Below, in pieces: positions 21,200-33,556 of a DNA stretch of 64,000 bases; within the stretch, counting starts at the first letter, position 1; each line of letters opens with the position of its first letter. The notes below the pieces were generated by a model. It made no database searches and was not told the DNA's origin. It was given only the letters and a program-made list of their open reading frames with translations. Source of the stretch: Plantago major (taxonomy: Eukaryota; Streptophyta; Magnoliopsida; Lamiales; Plantaginaceae); contig CM048841.1 of assembly GCA_026545765.1 (NCBI GenBank), positions 62,793,608-62,857,607 on the forward strand, in the 5' to 3' direction. The translations under genes and the position numbers were made by a program.

Positions 21200-22300
21200 T
21201 CAAAGTCCTTTGTAGAAACTTAGGATCAAATCCCTTTCATTCTGGATCCACAGGAGATCAATGTGGAAGAGTTTCATGATCGATCGGTGAGCTCCACGAG
21301 TTAGGTGTGTTCGAGGTAGGAGTAGAGGAGGCTGTAAAGTCGTGACTTGATTCGGATTGTGGTGGGCAGCGTCATCGTTCGAGGGCGAAAAAGTTGAGGA
21401 GAAAAGTTGTACAAGGAAGAAGAGGAAAAGAAGAAGAGAAGGAGGAAGATGAAGTGCCTTTGGTCGGACCAAGGCTTCAAGCGTCTGAGCATGAGTCGTC
21501 CAGGGGAGAAAGTTCCACCAATTGGCCAGGGAGTTGTCGCTCAATCGTCGAGGAAGCGGCGGTATAGGTGATAGCGTGATCCGAATTAAGTTCCCTCGGA
21601 CACGTTTGCAAGTGACTCATTCGGACCTTGTTGGTGAGATGAACTTGGATGACCTCCTCCTCGTGTCTTTCGACCATTCTGCGGACAAGGTCGAAAGAGC
21701 TCGAAGGAGATATGAGATCGAGTCCGTGGAGATTTTGATTCAGACGAGGCTCACGCTTTCTACAATCCACCTCCACGATACATGGCGTGCACGAGGCATT
21801 GTTGCCTTTGTGGGTGGCGTATACTGTTGCATCCGAGTTGCTAGAAGTCCTAAATGGAATTGGGATAAGTTCGCATAGTGTGATTCGAATTCACTTGGGA
21901 CAATTTGAAGGCATTGACATCACTCTGAGCAAGCCCGATAGCACTTCTAGTAGTTCGGTGAGGCATACACATTCTTGAGGATCTAATCGCTCATTAGGGA
22001 TCGGTGGTGGCAAAAGTATATCTTCGTCCGAGCCACTTTGAAACTTTGGCGATTCGAGGCTCGAGAATCGATGGAACTTTGAGAAAAAGGTTTTTCGGGG
22101 TAGCTTTGATGAGGCCTGACTCATAACATCCATAATAGATGCAAGCCTTGCACAGCGGAACGAGAAGAAGTATTTCTTAGATGGTTGATCATCGACCACT
22201 TCGTGCCATTGATGCAGCCGGTCAGAGCTTACGTGGTAACAAGGTGGATTTTTTGAGTGACTTGGAGAGGTCTTACGGTTGAGTCACTCTTGTTAGAAAT
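21200..22300. other. GC-richer stretch with overlapping open frames, unidentified
   Basis: Frames of 60-118 codons are open on both strands over the same bases, as expected when base composition suppresses stops rather than when a gene is present. A minus-strand segment SDEDILLPPPIPNERLDPQE resembles proline-rich text seen in plant retroelement accessory proteins, but I cannot place it. Call it possible old gypsy accessory sequence. Confidence 0.25.
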
Positions 22301-22379
22301 AAGTTTAATTTCCAACTTTTATTGGCTCGGTCTTGTCTTTCCTTATTTCTTGCTTTTTCTTGCCACTTGAACTAACCAT

Positions 22380-23450
22380 TATTTATGTTCGGTCCTTTGT
22401 AGATTTCTGGTTTGAGTACACCATATCGGCAATGAGGGAGCTCAAGAGGCAACAACTCAAGGCTCAAGGAGGAGCAAGCGGGTCTAAAACGGTGATCAAG
22501 ACATCGACTATTCTTACGATGGTTAAGCCTCGGAAATTTGCTACGTTTGGTGAGGATGTTCGAAGAAGCGGCGGAAGCTAAAGCAAAGCAGCCACTCTGG
22601 ACAAGGACAAGACCAATGCTACCAAAGGTGCGAAGAAGCCTCAAAGCCCGATAACAAAGGAGGTCGTAGCGATGGTTCAGCGGTGAAACATTCTTAGAGG
22701 CGATCCCTCCCGAAGAAGGCGAGGTAAAGTCTTTGGATGACTCGGATCAGGAGCTAGAGTCCTAGGTGAACCAGATGGTTGCAATAAGCGAGCTTGAAAG
22801 GATTGCGAGCTTGCGGCTCATCGAAAGGTCTGACTTGGTCCGAGTATCCTTTGAGATTTTACTATTTTGCATCTTTAAGCGGACTCGACACCTTTATGTT
22901 TCTGACTTCTTGTAGTGGTCGAGCACCTTCACGAGGTGGCGGTGAGAGGGCTATGATTGATGTGGAGTTTTCAAAGTGCGAGGCTAGTAGGGCGAAGGAG
23001 AACAAAATTGTCTATAAGGACAAGTGAAGAAGGCTGGCGACTTATAAGGTGATCGAGGCCGAGAATGAGAAGCTCAAAGTTCTCTCAAGTCCATGACGAC
23101 TTGAGGCCCGATGTGAGGTTTAGGTGAGTTCATTGGAATCTCCGAGGCTTCAAGGACTTCACTCTGGAGCATTTACCCTCGGTCGGTGAAATTGTCCAGA
23201 CTTCGTGGGCTCGATTTCCTAGAAGTTCCATCTGAGCACCGGCTATGATGTGGCTCGGCAAGATGGGTTCGATCTGACCATCGGACAACTAGAAAAAGGG
23301 TTAGTTCCGAAGGACTATCCTCATGAGAAAGAAGGAATTGAAGCCTTCAAGAAAGCAGATGGTTCGGACTTTGTCTCCAAGGTATTGGATGATGAAGAGC
23401 TCATGAAGAACGAGTTCGTTGAACATGTGTCTGAAGAGGCGAGGACATGA
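22380..23450 (+). pseudogene. Possible accessory or gag-leader relic of a gypsy element
   Basis: Plus-strand fragments include AMRELKRQQLKAQGGASGSK (near 22430-22490), an acidic PPEEGEVKSLDDSDQELES (near 22705-22760) and a final open frame MARQDGFDLTIGQLEKGLVP to VEHVSEEART (23250-23450). This mix of basic, acidic and helical C-terminal parts recalls the extra proteins that precede gag in some plant gypsy elements. No diagnostic motif is present, so the assignment is a guess. Heavily broken if real. Confidence 0.25.
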
Positions 23451-23459
23451 AGTTGATGA

Positions 23460-24900
23460 GCTCAAATTATACTCTAAAAAATCAATTAGAGATTAAGTTG
23501 TAGTTGCAGACTAAAGACTAACTCATGATCGATCTCTAGGGAATTAATCAAGCTATGTAGCAGTGAGAGTAGCAGAGATACTTGCGATGCTGATTGATTG
23601 ATGGTTTTGTGTACTTCTAACTAGATTAATTAAAGCTAAGATTACGATCAACAATGAGAGAAAGATGAATCTGATAGCAAGGTCCAATTATGCTAATTGA
23701 ACTAGGAAAAAACTCATATATGTCACGGTTGTTATGCGATAAATCAATCAATTCGATTCAAACAATTGTTCTTAGAATATATTATACTAGAGAAATCATG
23801 AGTCGTCAATTCACGATCCTTAAACATGAACAATTTAGAGAGTTTAATACGGACTTATCGAATTGAAGGTTTTACGAAGATTTTATCTGAGACTAACCTA
23901 TATGGTGATTTGATAAACCTAGAGCGAATATGCATAATCTTCACATACTCTTGTTTCAAGGGTGTTTAGCTACTCATACTTGAGATTTTTGCATGATTCA
24001 TTGTAATAATCATATGAAACATAGATATGAAACTCGCATGCAATAACATACAATGATCGATAAAGATAAAGAGCGAATTGTAAAGAAGAAAGCGATAGAA
24101 ATCAATACCAATAATCACGATGAGTAAAATCAATGAATAACCAAGCTCAAAGATGTCTCAATGTCAATGTCTCAATCTAGGAGCTCTCCTAAAAACTAGG
24201 TTAACAGTATCCAAAATAAAGACAAATTCTAAGCTAATAAGGAAAACAAATTAAAACTGCGTGTCTCATACAATGAGCTTCCTTTTATCGATTATATATC
24301 CAACTCGAAAATTTTACATGGCGCCTTCCTTCAAAGCAGGAGCCATTCAAAATCTCACCTTGTGGTGATTTCCTCGCTTGTGAAACCTCCCGAAATTCCC
24401 AAGGCAAGCTTCGTAAAATCTCATGTGGGAATTTGAATCCCTCGCCACGGTGAGCCAGCTTCTCATTTAGCTCAAAGACATCGATTCTGCAAAATATAAA
24501 CAAAACACCTAAGCGTAAAATGAACTAAAAGGCGTAAAACTAAAGACAAAGACTCACAAAGACCGCTAAAAGGACGAAATGAGGCGTTAGAATATTGTCT
24601 CATCGAATTACAACCATGGAGGTCCGTACCTTCCTTCGTTAGGAAGCATTGATGCTCCACACCTTTGTCCCGTTAGAGGTATCTTGAGCACAACAAGATG
24701 TGGTGAAGATCCACAGGTGATGGGTGAAGATCCCTTGTTCAAGGAGTGACCGGGCTTCATCCAAAGGAAGAAGGAGGAGCGGGAAAAAAAAGGTTGGCCG
24801 ATGAAGCTGCAGCTCGACAAGGTAATCCGAAGGGCGCCAATCCGGTGGGAACCAATCAAGAAGATCAGTCTGAGCCATCCAGGAGTCGAACTTAGTGAAG
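23460..24900. other. AT-rich stretch, no supported gene
   Basis: There is no coding sense in 23460-24280. At 24285-24910 several minus frames overlap one another in different registers and show no domain, so they look like chance. The text resembles untranslated retroelement DNA but gives no end or primer site. Confidence 0.5.
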
Positions 24901-24909
24901 GTATGCCCA

Positions 24910-25837
24910 CAAATGATGTAATGGTCTTAGGACCTTATGAAAATTCCATTTGCTCTTTCTCTTTATTTTGAACAATTTGTCTAAGTTATTCCGTCTCGGA
25001 TTCAGTTGTTATTTTGCTCGTACTGATGTTGGTCCGGAGTATTGTTCTGCTTCGGATCAGCTGCTATTTGAATGAATTGATCTATCTTTAGTTCCTTCCT
25101 CCTTCGTGTGAGTAGTAAATACATGCATGCTATATATAACTGCTTCAAGTATTCCTAGTTAAATCGGCTAGAATTAAATCCGAGTCGACTTACAAACTTA
25201 AACTTGGCGTGAGAAACAATCAAATTTAGAAAATTGGTTCGGACTCTCTTGGTTGTGGTCCGAACGGATTGTTTCAAATCAATGTGCTCATAATATCAAA
25301 AATATAAATTAGTATTATTCCGCTCAAGTGATTTTGGCTCGGACCGTCTTTAACAAAAATAGGTCGATAAACTTTATAGAATCGGACACCGTGGGTTGAA
25401 GAGTACTCGATCCCAGCGTCTGAATCATAAAGTCTTGTAAATAATGATTAGTACAATGTCTTTGATATCGATTAGATAACAACTTAGTAGAACCACTCAA
25501 ATCATTGATGGACCTGAAGTGGAGGCCCGATAGTAAAGGCTAACCAACTCAAGCCCAATGATGGTAATCGGTACATTGCAGCGTCATAATTTGATTGGTC
25601 GATGGTGTCTATAAATACCTTGGCATCGTCTGATTGTTGTGTATCATTTTTGTCTTGTAGTAGTGGGTGATTCGGATGCCTTAGTTCGGATATCTATCGT
25701 TTGGGTCGATTCCGACGTTCCTATATGTGATCCGCCTTGTAGGAGCCTTTCACTTGTCAGGGATTATGCAGTCGGATCTCACTAGGGCGATGAGATCGAA
25801 CCACTCGAACTGTTGGAGTTCTTAAAATTTGGTTCGG
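24910..25837 (+). repeat. LTR-like sequence with TATA box, boundaries unsure
   Basis: A TATAAATA box at 25610-25617 sits in text typical of a plant gypsy LTR promoter region (GGCTAACC...AAGCCCAATGATGG upstream, TTTTGTCTTGTAG downstream), as in the LTRs at 17159 and 42699. I cannot find both TG and CA ends. The neighbouring gypsy pol at 26630-29386 runs on the other strand, so this may belong to a different element. Confidence 0.35.
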
Positions 25838-26300
25838 AGGTTGATTCTGGACCCATCCGTTTCTTCAACCATTTACCATTTTACGTAGTGTCTTTCATCT
25901 AACTCGAAAATGGTGATGGTGAAAGGTAGATAGTTCAAGGAGCTTCTTGGCAGGTGTTTCACTCGGACTCATTCATTTGAGAGTGTCGGAGATATCACGA
26001 TTCGGTTCGGAGGATCAACTCCTTGATCTGTCCGCCTCTCCTGGCACCCACCACTTTCTGTGAGTGGCTTTCACCTATCTCGAAATGGTGGTTGTTGGAG
26101 GTAGATGGTTCGAGGAGCTTCTTAGCGAGCTTCACTCGGACTCATTCATTTGAGAAAGTCGAAAATATCGAGATTGATCCGAGGATCAACTCCTTGATCA
26201 AATGCCTCTGCAACACTTCACTATTTTATGTGAGTTGTTTCACCTAACTCGGAAATGGTGGTTGTTAAATGAGGTAGATGGTCCGAGGATCTTTCGATGG
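25838..26300. repeat. Tandem repeat of about 171 bp, 2.7 copies
   Basis: Successive units share ACTCGGACTCATTCATTTGA (25961 and 26134) and GGATCAACTCCTTGATC (26013 and 26184), giving a 171-173 bp period. A third, partial unit ends near 26300 and an earlier one starts near 25838. The array lies beyond the end of Tat-type pol, where such elements are known to carry variable tandem repeats in their 3' untranslated region. Confidence 0.8.
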
Positions 26301-26629
26301 GGATAGGGCCTGGGGGGGAAGTTATAGATACTTTTCTGAGATTCCACTTGGGCCTGCTTAGTTCGGACATAGTTGCTCGGACTGGTCTATTTTCTGACTT
26401 TGTCATTTCATTTATGATGTTTGATCTTAGCTCGGACTGCTGAGCAGTCATTGTAGAAATGAAGTCTTAGGGATTTGATCATGCGGTACTTTTTGTATGG
26501 AAAGGCTACGGTTAGGAGGTGAGTCGAAGAGAGGAGTCTAAAAATATAAGCGAAAAGATAGAAGTTGTATTGATTTGATGTACATGCAATTACAACTTGT
26601 GGGCTTGAAGCAAAATCGAGCAATAATGG

Positions 26630-27807
26630 CGGCGTAGTTCTTAAGCATAAAACTTGAAGGTTCTTGGCATTCCAAGTTCTCTTCAAGACCCTTCACGATC
26701 ATCCTCTAACTCATGGCTTCCATTGACCCTTGCTCGATGATCTTTTAAGGACCTTCCATTTAAAGCAGTTTCCAACCTTATTGAGAATATACGCCTTTTA
26801 AGAACGAATGTGACTTGTAGATCTTTAGCATAGACATGCTTGTTGTAGGCTTAGGAAGCATAAAGCTTGGTAGTGGTGGATGTTAGCTATGGCGGTGTTC
26901 CTTTTGTCCTCCACAAACTCTAAGTCATAGATCCTTGCCACTTCATTCTCAATGGGTTAGTCTTATTAAATCCTTTGAGTCTCATTGCAATCTCGAAGGA
27001 TGGTTTTCGGTGCCATAGACTAGTGCAAAGGTGTCTCTGAGTAGCAGTTCTAGCGGTGTCTGGTGTGCCCAAAGTACTCCATCGAGTCATCATGACTCCT
27101 TGAGAAGTCCTTAGCCTCTTTTCTAGGATCTTAACAATTGTCTTGTTAGATTTCAACTTGACCATTAGCTTGAGGGTGGCTGATGTGAATCGTTGCTCTA
27201 TCTTGAAGGGTTTGCACCATTCCTTAAGTTTAACCGGGCTGAGCACCATTATCAGGACAAGGACCTGGGTAGTCAAGCAACAAATGATGTTTTCAAATGA
27301 AAATTCTCACTCGGTTCTAAGTGATGGTAGATACGGCTTCTGCCTAAACCCACTTGGTAAAGTATTCCACAGAAACAATGAGGAACTTCTTGTGGTGAGT
27401 ACCGCGGGGAAAAGGACCGACTATGTCTATCCCCCATTGATAAAAGGCTATGATTGGCGTAATCATAGGGTTTGTAGAGGCGGTGAGAACGTTGGCATAA
27501 TCTTGTGGTCATCACATGCTCGAGCAAAGTTTGAAGCATCCTTATCAATTGTTGGCCATTGGTAACCTTGCCTTATGACTTTCTGAGCCAAAGCTTGGCC
27601 TCCTGAGTGACTCCCACAACTTCCACTATGGATCTCTTCCAAAACAGTCCTAGCCTCTTGCGGTCCAAGGCACCTCAAGTGAGTACGATAAAAGACTTCT
27701 TGTAAAGATCTTCCCAGGATAAAATATCTAGTGGCTCTTGCAAAAACTCCTTGCCGTTTGTATAGAGGTAAAGACCCATCCTTGAGGTAATTAAAGATGT
27801 ATGTCAT
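26630..27807 (-). pseudogene. G1 integrase
   Basis: The zinc-binding part reads ILGRSLQEVFYRTHLRCLGP then VLEEIHSGSCGSHSGGQALA and KVIRQGYQWPTIDKDA (27800-27480), matching the H2C2 integrase domain of gypsy. Core fragments follow at 27548-26920, including VRMSHPQANGQVE-like sense near 27180. The C-terminal end is KRTWNAKNLQ. Broken in several places. Confidence 0.75.
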
Positions 27808-28059
27808 CTAAGTACATTAGGTGCTTAAGAGCAAGATATGTAGGCCCGGACTCGTAGTGAAGAAGTCTGAAGTCGATAGGATGATGTTTCTAGTGTCAGC
27901 GCTCACGAAGCGAGCATACTTTGAGAGTGAGTCAACTTTGTCATTCCATACCCTATCGAACCTTTCTAGTGTGAATTCCTCAAAGTTCTCTACCTCTTTT
28001 TTGAGCAATTCCAAGTACTTGATCATGTTAGGGTCCTTGGCGGCAAGGACCACGAGGCT

Positions 28060-28306
28060 GAATTGACTAGTTGCGATTGATTGTAGCTTTGACCCTTCTC
28101 ACTTGGAGAGATTTTGCCATCTTGAGTCCGACGAGTGCCTCATACTCATCTTCATTGTTGGTCACCTTGAAGTCAAGCGTGATGGCATAATCGACTCGGC
28201 ACCTTCGGGCTCTTAAGGTGTATTCGAATGCCTCCAAGTCTACCGTAGAAGATCCATCTACATGGTGTCCAAGTGCCTTTCCTTGTTTTTGGATGCTATA
28301 GAACAT
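28060..28306 (-). pseudogene. G1 second RNase H domain
   Basis: The frame includes HHVDGSSTVDLEAFEY and then ITLDFKVTNNEDEYEALVGL with KMAKSL. This is the archaeal-type RNase H pattern (DGSS...NNEAEYEAL) that marks Tat-lineage gypsy elements, where it is present in addition to the usual RNase H. Confidence 0.8.
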
Positions 28307-28399
28307 CGATGTTCTTATATTGCAGGATCTCCTCTTGCTTCATGACGGAAGATGCAAGCGAAGTGTTTAGCATTTCGTCGAAAGGAACATGTGTCTCGT

Positions 28400-29386
28400 T
28401 ACGAGAGAATCATCGAAAGGTTGGTGGAAATCCCATTAATTGAGTGTCACCATAGATTTCTTGTTACGCTTCTTTCTCAATGAATCTAAGCTTGCTCGAG
28501 AGAGGTTCACTTATTGTATTATCATCAAGCACTCGACTTCTACTTTGATCATTGACATTTCCTCATCCTTCTCGGGTGTCGACTAAGAAGTCGGCTAGGA
28601 TCATACTTTCTTTGGTGGCGGGCTTGTTATCAATATCATACTCACTCGATTCGATCGCCCATTTGAACGGTGAGGATTGATCAGCTTTCAAGGAATTTTT
28701 CAGCAGTTCCTTTGGTGAGAACCTGATCTGTGTGAGTTGAAGTAGGGCTTCAACCTCCGTGTCGTGTATGCAAGCATCATGATTTCTCAATCGAGGATAC
28801 CTAGTCTGCTCATTAGAGCCTTGCTTAGGTAGTGAACATGCATGTGATCGTTGGCTTGGATCCGAACTGTACGGAACTTCATAGCCTCATTGGTGACTTC
28901 TAGGTACAAGTAGAGGGTTCTCCTTCCTTTGGTTTGGCGAAGTGTGGTGAGAGGAGATATTTCTTTAAATTGTCAAAGTCTTCATCACACTCTTTGGTCC
29001 ACTCAAACTTGTCCCCTTTCCTCAATATCTTGAAGATGGGTAGGTTATTTTACGCTAATCTGGAGATGGGCGGCTTAAGCACATAACCCTATGAATTTGT
29101 TGGACCTCATTGATGGTTTTGGTTGTGTGTGAGTCCGGGAATAGCCTTGATCTTTTACGGGTTGTACTTGAATCCTCTCTCTGTGACCATGTAACCAAGA
29201 AACTTACCCTTTCACTCCAGGTACATTTCTGGGGTTCGGTTTCATCCGTACTTCCTCAAGATAGAAGCAATTGTTAAGGTGATCGATGTGTTGCTCCTCT
29301 GTCTTGCTCTTAACCAACATGTCATCAACATATACTTCCATCGTTTTGCAATCTCTTCTTTGAAAATTTTATTTACAGGGCGTTGG
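28400..29386 (-). pseudogene. G1 reverse transcriptase and first RNase H
   Basis: The minus strand encodes MEVYVDDMLVKSKTEEQHID near 29340-29280, including the RT active site YVDD, with KIFKEEIAK just upstream. Further down, SPKELLKNSLKADQSSPFKW and SEYDIDNKPATKESMILADF (28790-28570) form the end of RNase H and its tether. These enzymes copy element RNA into DNA. Fossil. Confidence 0.8.
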
Positions 29387-30379
29387 TGTTAGAATGTAGG
29401 ATCCAGTTGGTACTTGGAACAAGATCAATAGACAATGTTGCAACAATGTTGTTCAACAATGTCTTCAACACGATAAGCAGATGGCGGCGGATGAATATGA
29501 ATGAAACTTCTATTACCAAGCCAACATATATAAATATGTTGGCGCTAAGCAAAATATCTCTTGATAGGAAAAGTAGATCTAATCAAGTGGGTATAATCTG
29601 ATCACATATGATTGATTAAACAACCAAAACTAGCCTAGAAGAACTAACGGTAAAAGCTATTCTAGGTCGATGTTTGAAGATTTATTCAACAATGAATACT
29701 CTTAAACAAACTCTAAAGCTAGCGAAAACAAAAGCTAAACTCTTTAATAAAATCATGATTGATCATCAAAAGGCTACACATTGCTCAATTTGAATCCTTG
29801 TATATTTACTTGAGATATCGGCTCCCATCCAAGTCGAAGGCAATAGGATCTCAGCAAAGGCAATTTCTTTGTCTTGTTTTCTTGATAATAAATAGAAGGA
29901 AATTCCCATATTAGTGTTTTCAACAATATATTTCCTTCTTGCTTTCTTCAACAATCTTCATGAAGATTCTCTCTTTAATCTTGTATTCTTCTTGCAACTA
30001 TATTCTTCTGTACATATGTGATGATCCGGGATCTCAGCAGGAAGAAACTAACGTTGTTTCTCTGTATCTGGCTGGCTGGAAAATCTTTCCAAGATTATCT
30101 CTAGAGAATCTTTTATTTCCTTCTTTCTTTCAAGGTGCCCATAACTTGTCAAACTCTTTCCTTCTTTTTAGATTGCATTCCTTGTGTCCAAAAGCAACTC
30201 AAACTCTTTCCTTATTCTGCAAAATTGAATTGATTGCTTCGGTCAAGTCATCGATCCAATTGGCACCTTGTTTCTATGTTATGCGATGTTTATGCGTAAT
30301 GTTGTTCCAACATTGTATCGGCACTATTCGCAATGTTGCACAACATTGAAATCTGCGATTCTGAAACAACAACAAACAC
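29387..30379 (-). repeat. 3' LTR of copia C4
   Basis: The minus strand begins TGTTTGTTGTTGTTTCAG (ending at 30379) and ends CCTACATTCTAACA at 29387. The inner edge is placed by the TG and the absence of coding sense, and is less sure than the outer edge, which is fixed by G1 coding sequence. It contains CAATGTTG/CAACATTG dyads at 29433-29460 and 30332-30349. Confidence 0.65.
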
Positions 30380-30419
30380 ATTGGGCTGAATCATGAAAGA
30401 TAAGATTATCTAATCAAGT

Positions 30420-31025
30420 GCAACTTGCACTTTCAATCTCTATAATCTTTGTCTTTCATCGAGCAATATCATTCCTTTGGGCTCATTGATTCCTTTTGAT
30501 CCATTAAGCATGTTTTAAGCTGAACTTGATATATCTACAAAATATTCATAGAAAAACAACTACAAACATTGAGCAGGTTATATTTACGAAGAAAGGTTGA
30601 ATTACTAAACAAAGTGCGATAAATCGCACTTTCAATCTCCCCAATTGACCTTTCTTCACACAACCTAAAACCAGTTTATTAGTCAATCGAACAAGTAGGA
30701 TTTAAACAAGTCAAGAGGAATCCTTTGTTGGGCTGAAAGATAAAGTGCAATCGATCAATCTTTGATGGACAATGTTGACTCGACACGAACTCAACATTCT
30801 TTGTAAATATGCACTTTCAAACTACCTCTTATTTCTTTGTCTACTCATCTCCTTTGAACTTATCATGGGCATCATATCATACTTCTTTTGACAATTCCGC
30901 CATGGTATTTAGTGAATAAAGACAAACTTGCATAGAATGCAATATAAGTGCGATAAACAAAGTAATGCAATGTTGACACAACATTCAATCAACCTTGCAC
31001 TATGATCTCCCCTTTGTCTTTCTTC
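30420..31025 (-). repeat. Repeated hairpin plus polypurine modules before the C4 3' LTR
   Basis: On the plus strand a block GCACTTTCAATCTCCCC... CTTTCTT recurs at about 30428, 30627, 30803 and 30996, spaced 176-199 bp. Each is the complement of a purine tract such as AAGAAAGACAAAGGGGAGA. Some are preceded by a dyad: at 30611-30632 arms AAAGTGCGAT and ATCGCACTTT, and at about 30414-30433 AAGTGCAA/TTGCACTT. Repeated polypurine tracts near the 3' LTR are, from memory, reported for Sireviruses. Confidence 0.65.
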
Positions 31026-32460
31026 ACAAAAATACTGGACAAACTTGTTAGAAACAAACAAATATAAGGCATGAAACTCAGAACTCCCCTCGACATTAGG
31101 CGAGGCAACATAACAATAAAGTATGTTGGCTTTTTGTTCAATCTCTTCTCTTCTCCCCTTTTGAGAAGAAGGATATCTGCGAGATTATTGACCAAGTTCA
31201 CGAAGGACAAGAAGACATGCAATAGGTTCAATCTTTGAGTTGTGGACTATGGGACTGCACAATAAGGCATTTGTGCAGTGCGATGTTGGAGAATGATGTT
31301 GAAAACATTGAGTTCAACATGGCCAAGGTGATAGAAAAAGCGGAAAGAGTTTGGATCATGGAGGGCGGTGTTAGGATAAAGTGGATGGTCATGATGGGTG
31401 TCGTTGGGTTTGCCTTAAAAGATCTGCAAATATATATCAATACTCTGACGTGCATAGCTGTTAATAAAAGATTAAAGTTGCAAGTAAAAGCGGTTATCCG
31501 TCAAGTCATAGTAATCGGATAAGCAGATAAACCACAGGAGGTTGACGAAACGGAAGCAAAACCCCGAACCCGAAGAAACACCTTAGACTGAAACACCTCG
31601 GACCTACTCCCCTCAAACCCGAAAATACAGAAAGGTGATGATGTTGACCGGCATGTTGACTCAACATTGATGACAACATCGGAAATCAGACCACTCTTAA
31701 TGTAAATCGACCGGAAAACAAGTCTCAAAATATGATTCGATTAACACCAGCGATGCGGAGAAAGGAATACTAAAGAAACACACTCAACATTGCCTCAAAA
31801 AGTAAATTGAGCAGTTAACATAAGTTTGAGTGGGGTGACCATGAGACCGTCGACCATGTCGAATAATTGGAACACGTATGAATCCGCTCCAAAAGGCTTT
31901 ATCACGGAGTTAAGCAAACACGTCTCATGGCATAAAATCACTCATTTGACCACATTGGGTAATTTGGTACTTTCGGAAAGTGAACCGTGACATTCACGAA
32001 ATCGGCACTTTTGTGCATGTCGGTTTCGATAGCCATCAACCCTCACGACATATGACACATTGTACGTCGATATCTAGATAGTATTTGAAACACAACACGA
32101 TCCTCGGCGGAAACACTTGAGCCATTTTATCATAATTCATTAGATTTAATAAGCATAAAGGACGGAGGCAACATCAAGTGCGAGTCTAGGTACGGTAAAA
32201 TAGCGAAAAAGCAAAAGTGGGTTTACATAAAGCAAAACACACGGAGACTCGATCCTTTCAACCTTGGTTTCAAATAGCCTTTCAAACCACAAACACCGCT
32301 TAAGCTACAAGCAGGGAACAACCATAGACCGATGCAAGAACCGCGAAACACATTGACCTAAAAAAGCTAAAAGCGGCATCACTTATCCTAATTTTCCAAT
32401 GTTGTGATGTTGAGTCGACATAGGTACTCGACAATGAAAATCATAGAGGCACATCTGAGA
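31026..32460 (-). other. Non-coding 3' region of copia C4
   Basis: No protein is recognisable between RNase H and the polypurine modules. The stretch contains ATGTTGACTCAACAT at 31653-31667 and further CAACATTG copies (31315, 31785, 32400). An extra ORF could once have been here, but nothing supports a product. Confidence 0.45.
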
Positions 32461-32469
32461 GATCTCCTA

Positions 32470-32990
32470 AGGTGAAGAATCTCTCACAATCTAAAGGCTT
32501 GGTAAAGTATGCAAGTTGATTGGTTGTATCTATGTGTTGTATGTATATTACTTGATTGACCATATCCTTAAGAAAATGATGCCTAATGTCATGTGTTTCA
32601 TGCGTGAGTGCAAAACGGGCTTCTTAAAATTATTTATGGCACTAAGGTCATCACGAACATCAACAAGGTATCACATTGAAGAACAAAGTCATGCATCATA
32701 TTTTCACCCATATCAATTGAGTAACCTGACTCCCGGATGTTACATATTGATTCAACATATGAGAGTGACACATTGTTACATTTCTTGCAATACCATGACA
32801 TTAAATTAGAATCGAGATAAAAGCAACCTCCACTAGTGTATTTCCTATCATCTAGATCACCTGACTGATCGAATCACTAAATCCCACTAGATTGGTGTTT
32901 GTATCACATGCATACCATAATCTAAGATTAAGTTCTTGATATATATATGAAAAATCTTTTAGAATAATCGGTGGGATTTTAGGGTTAGGC
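32470..32990 (-). pseudogene. C4 RNase H fossil
   Basis: The minus strand encodes LRLWYACDTNTNLVGFSDS, then a segment like DDRKYTSGGC near 32850 and, lower, HSRTKHI-like and RHHFLKDMV-like sense near 32610-32560, ending with FTKPLDCERF near 32500. These are the RNase H and pol-end motifs of copia. Broken. Confidence 0.7.
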
Positions 32991-33556
32991 GTCGTTAACA
33001 AACACACAAAAACATGATGTCGGTGTCTTTGGTTGAAAATATAGAAGGTTGTAGTCATTGTTCTCTGATGTTGAGTCAACATCATCTCGACATCGATTAC
33101 GCTGAGCATAAGACCATTAGCCATAGGAGTCTTTGGGTTAGCCTATCATACTCATCTCGAAATGCGATCGGATGGAATTTACGCTTTGTGATGTTGAGCT
33201 TCAATGTTGTGTGTCATCATTGATGTCATTGACAATTTCTCCTTGTACACCATTTGGAGTTCTTGGTTTAGACACCTTTTGGGTTTAGTATCGGTTTTCT
33301 CGGGGTAATGTCGCCAACTGTTTACTGCAACAACTTTGTTTATTCTTGATGCAGTGCCTTTACGGGCGGAGACATTAGAAGAGCGATTTAACAGACAATG
33401 TTGATGTCAATGTTGACTCAACATTGTTTTCATTCATCAATTTGCTCTTCCGGTGATAATCTGCGGATAGATCAGCGGAACCATGTAGACACAAAACATT
33501 AGTAGAAAGATTCCTCGGGGTTAGTCCGGAAAAGTGTTTCCACAGTTTGAGAATCA

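Larger units (their letters stand above)
26630..29386 (-). mobile_element. Ty3/gypsy Tat-type pol fossil (G1)
   Basis: On the minus strand the order is reverse transcriptase, RNase H, a second RNase H, then integrase, the layout of the Tat lineage. RT is cut at 29386, where copia C4 begins. The end of pol reads KRTWNAKNLQ near 26680-26650, the standard close of gypsy pol. Gag, protease and the first part of RT are not found on the far side of C4. It is broken, with many breaks. Confidence 0.8.

Noticed and set aside
21200-22644. Several frames over 60 codons on both strands as host genes
   Set aside because: They overlap in conflicting registers, show no recognisable domain and lie in GC-richer DNA where stops are rarer.
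24285-24910. Overlapping minus frames as a gene
   Set aside because: Two frames cover the same bases with no conserved motif or splice context, which is best explained by chance.
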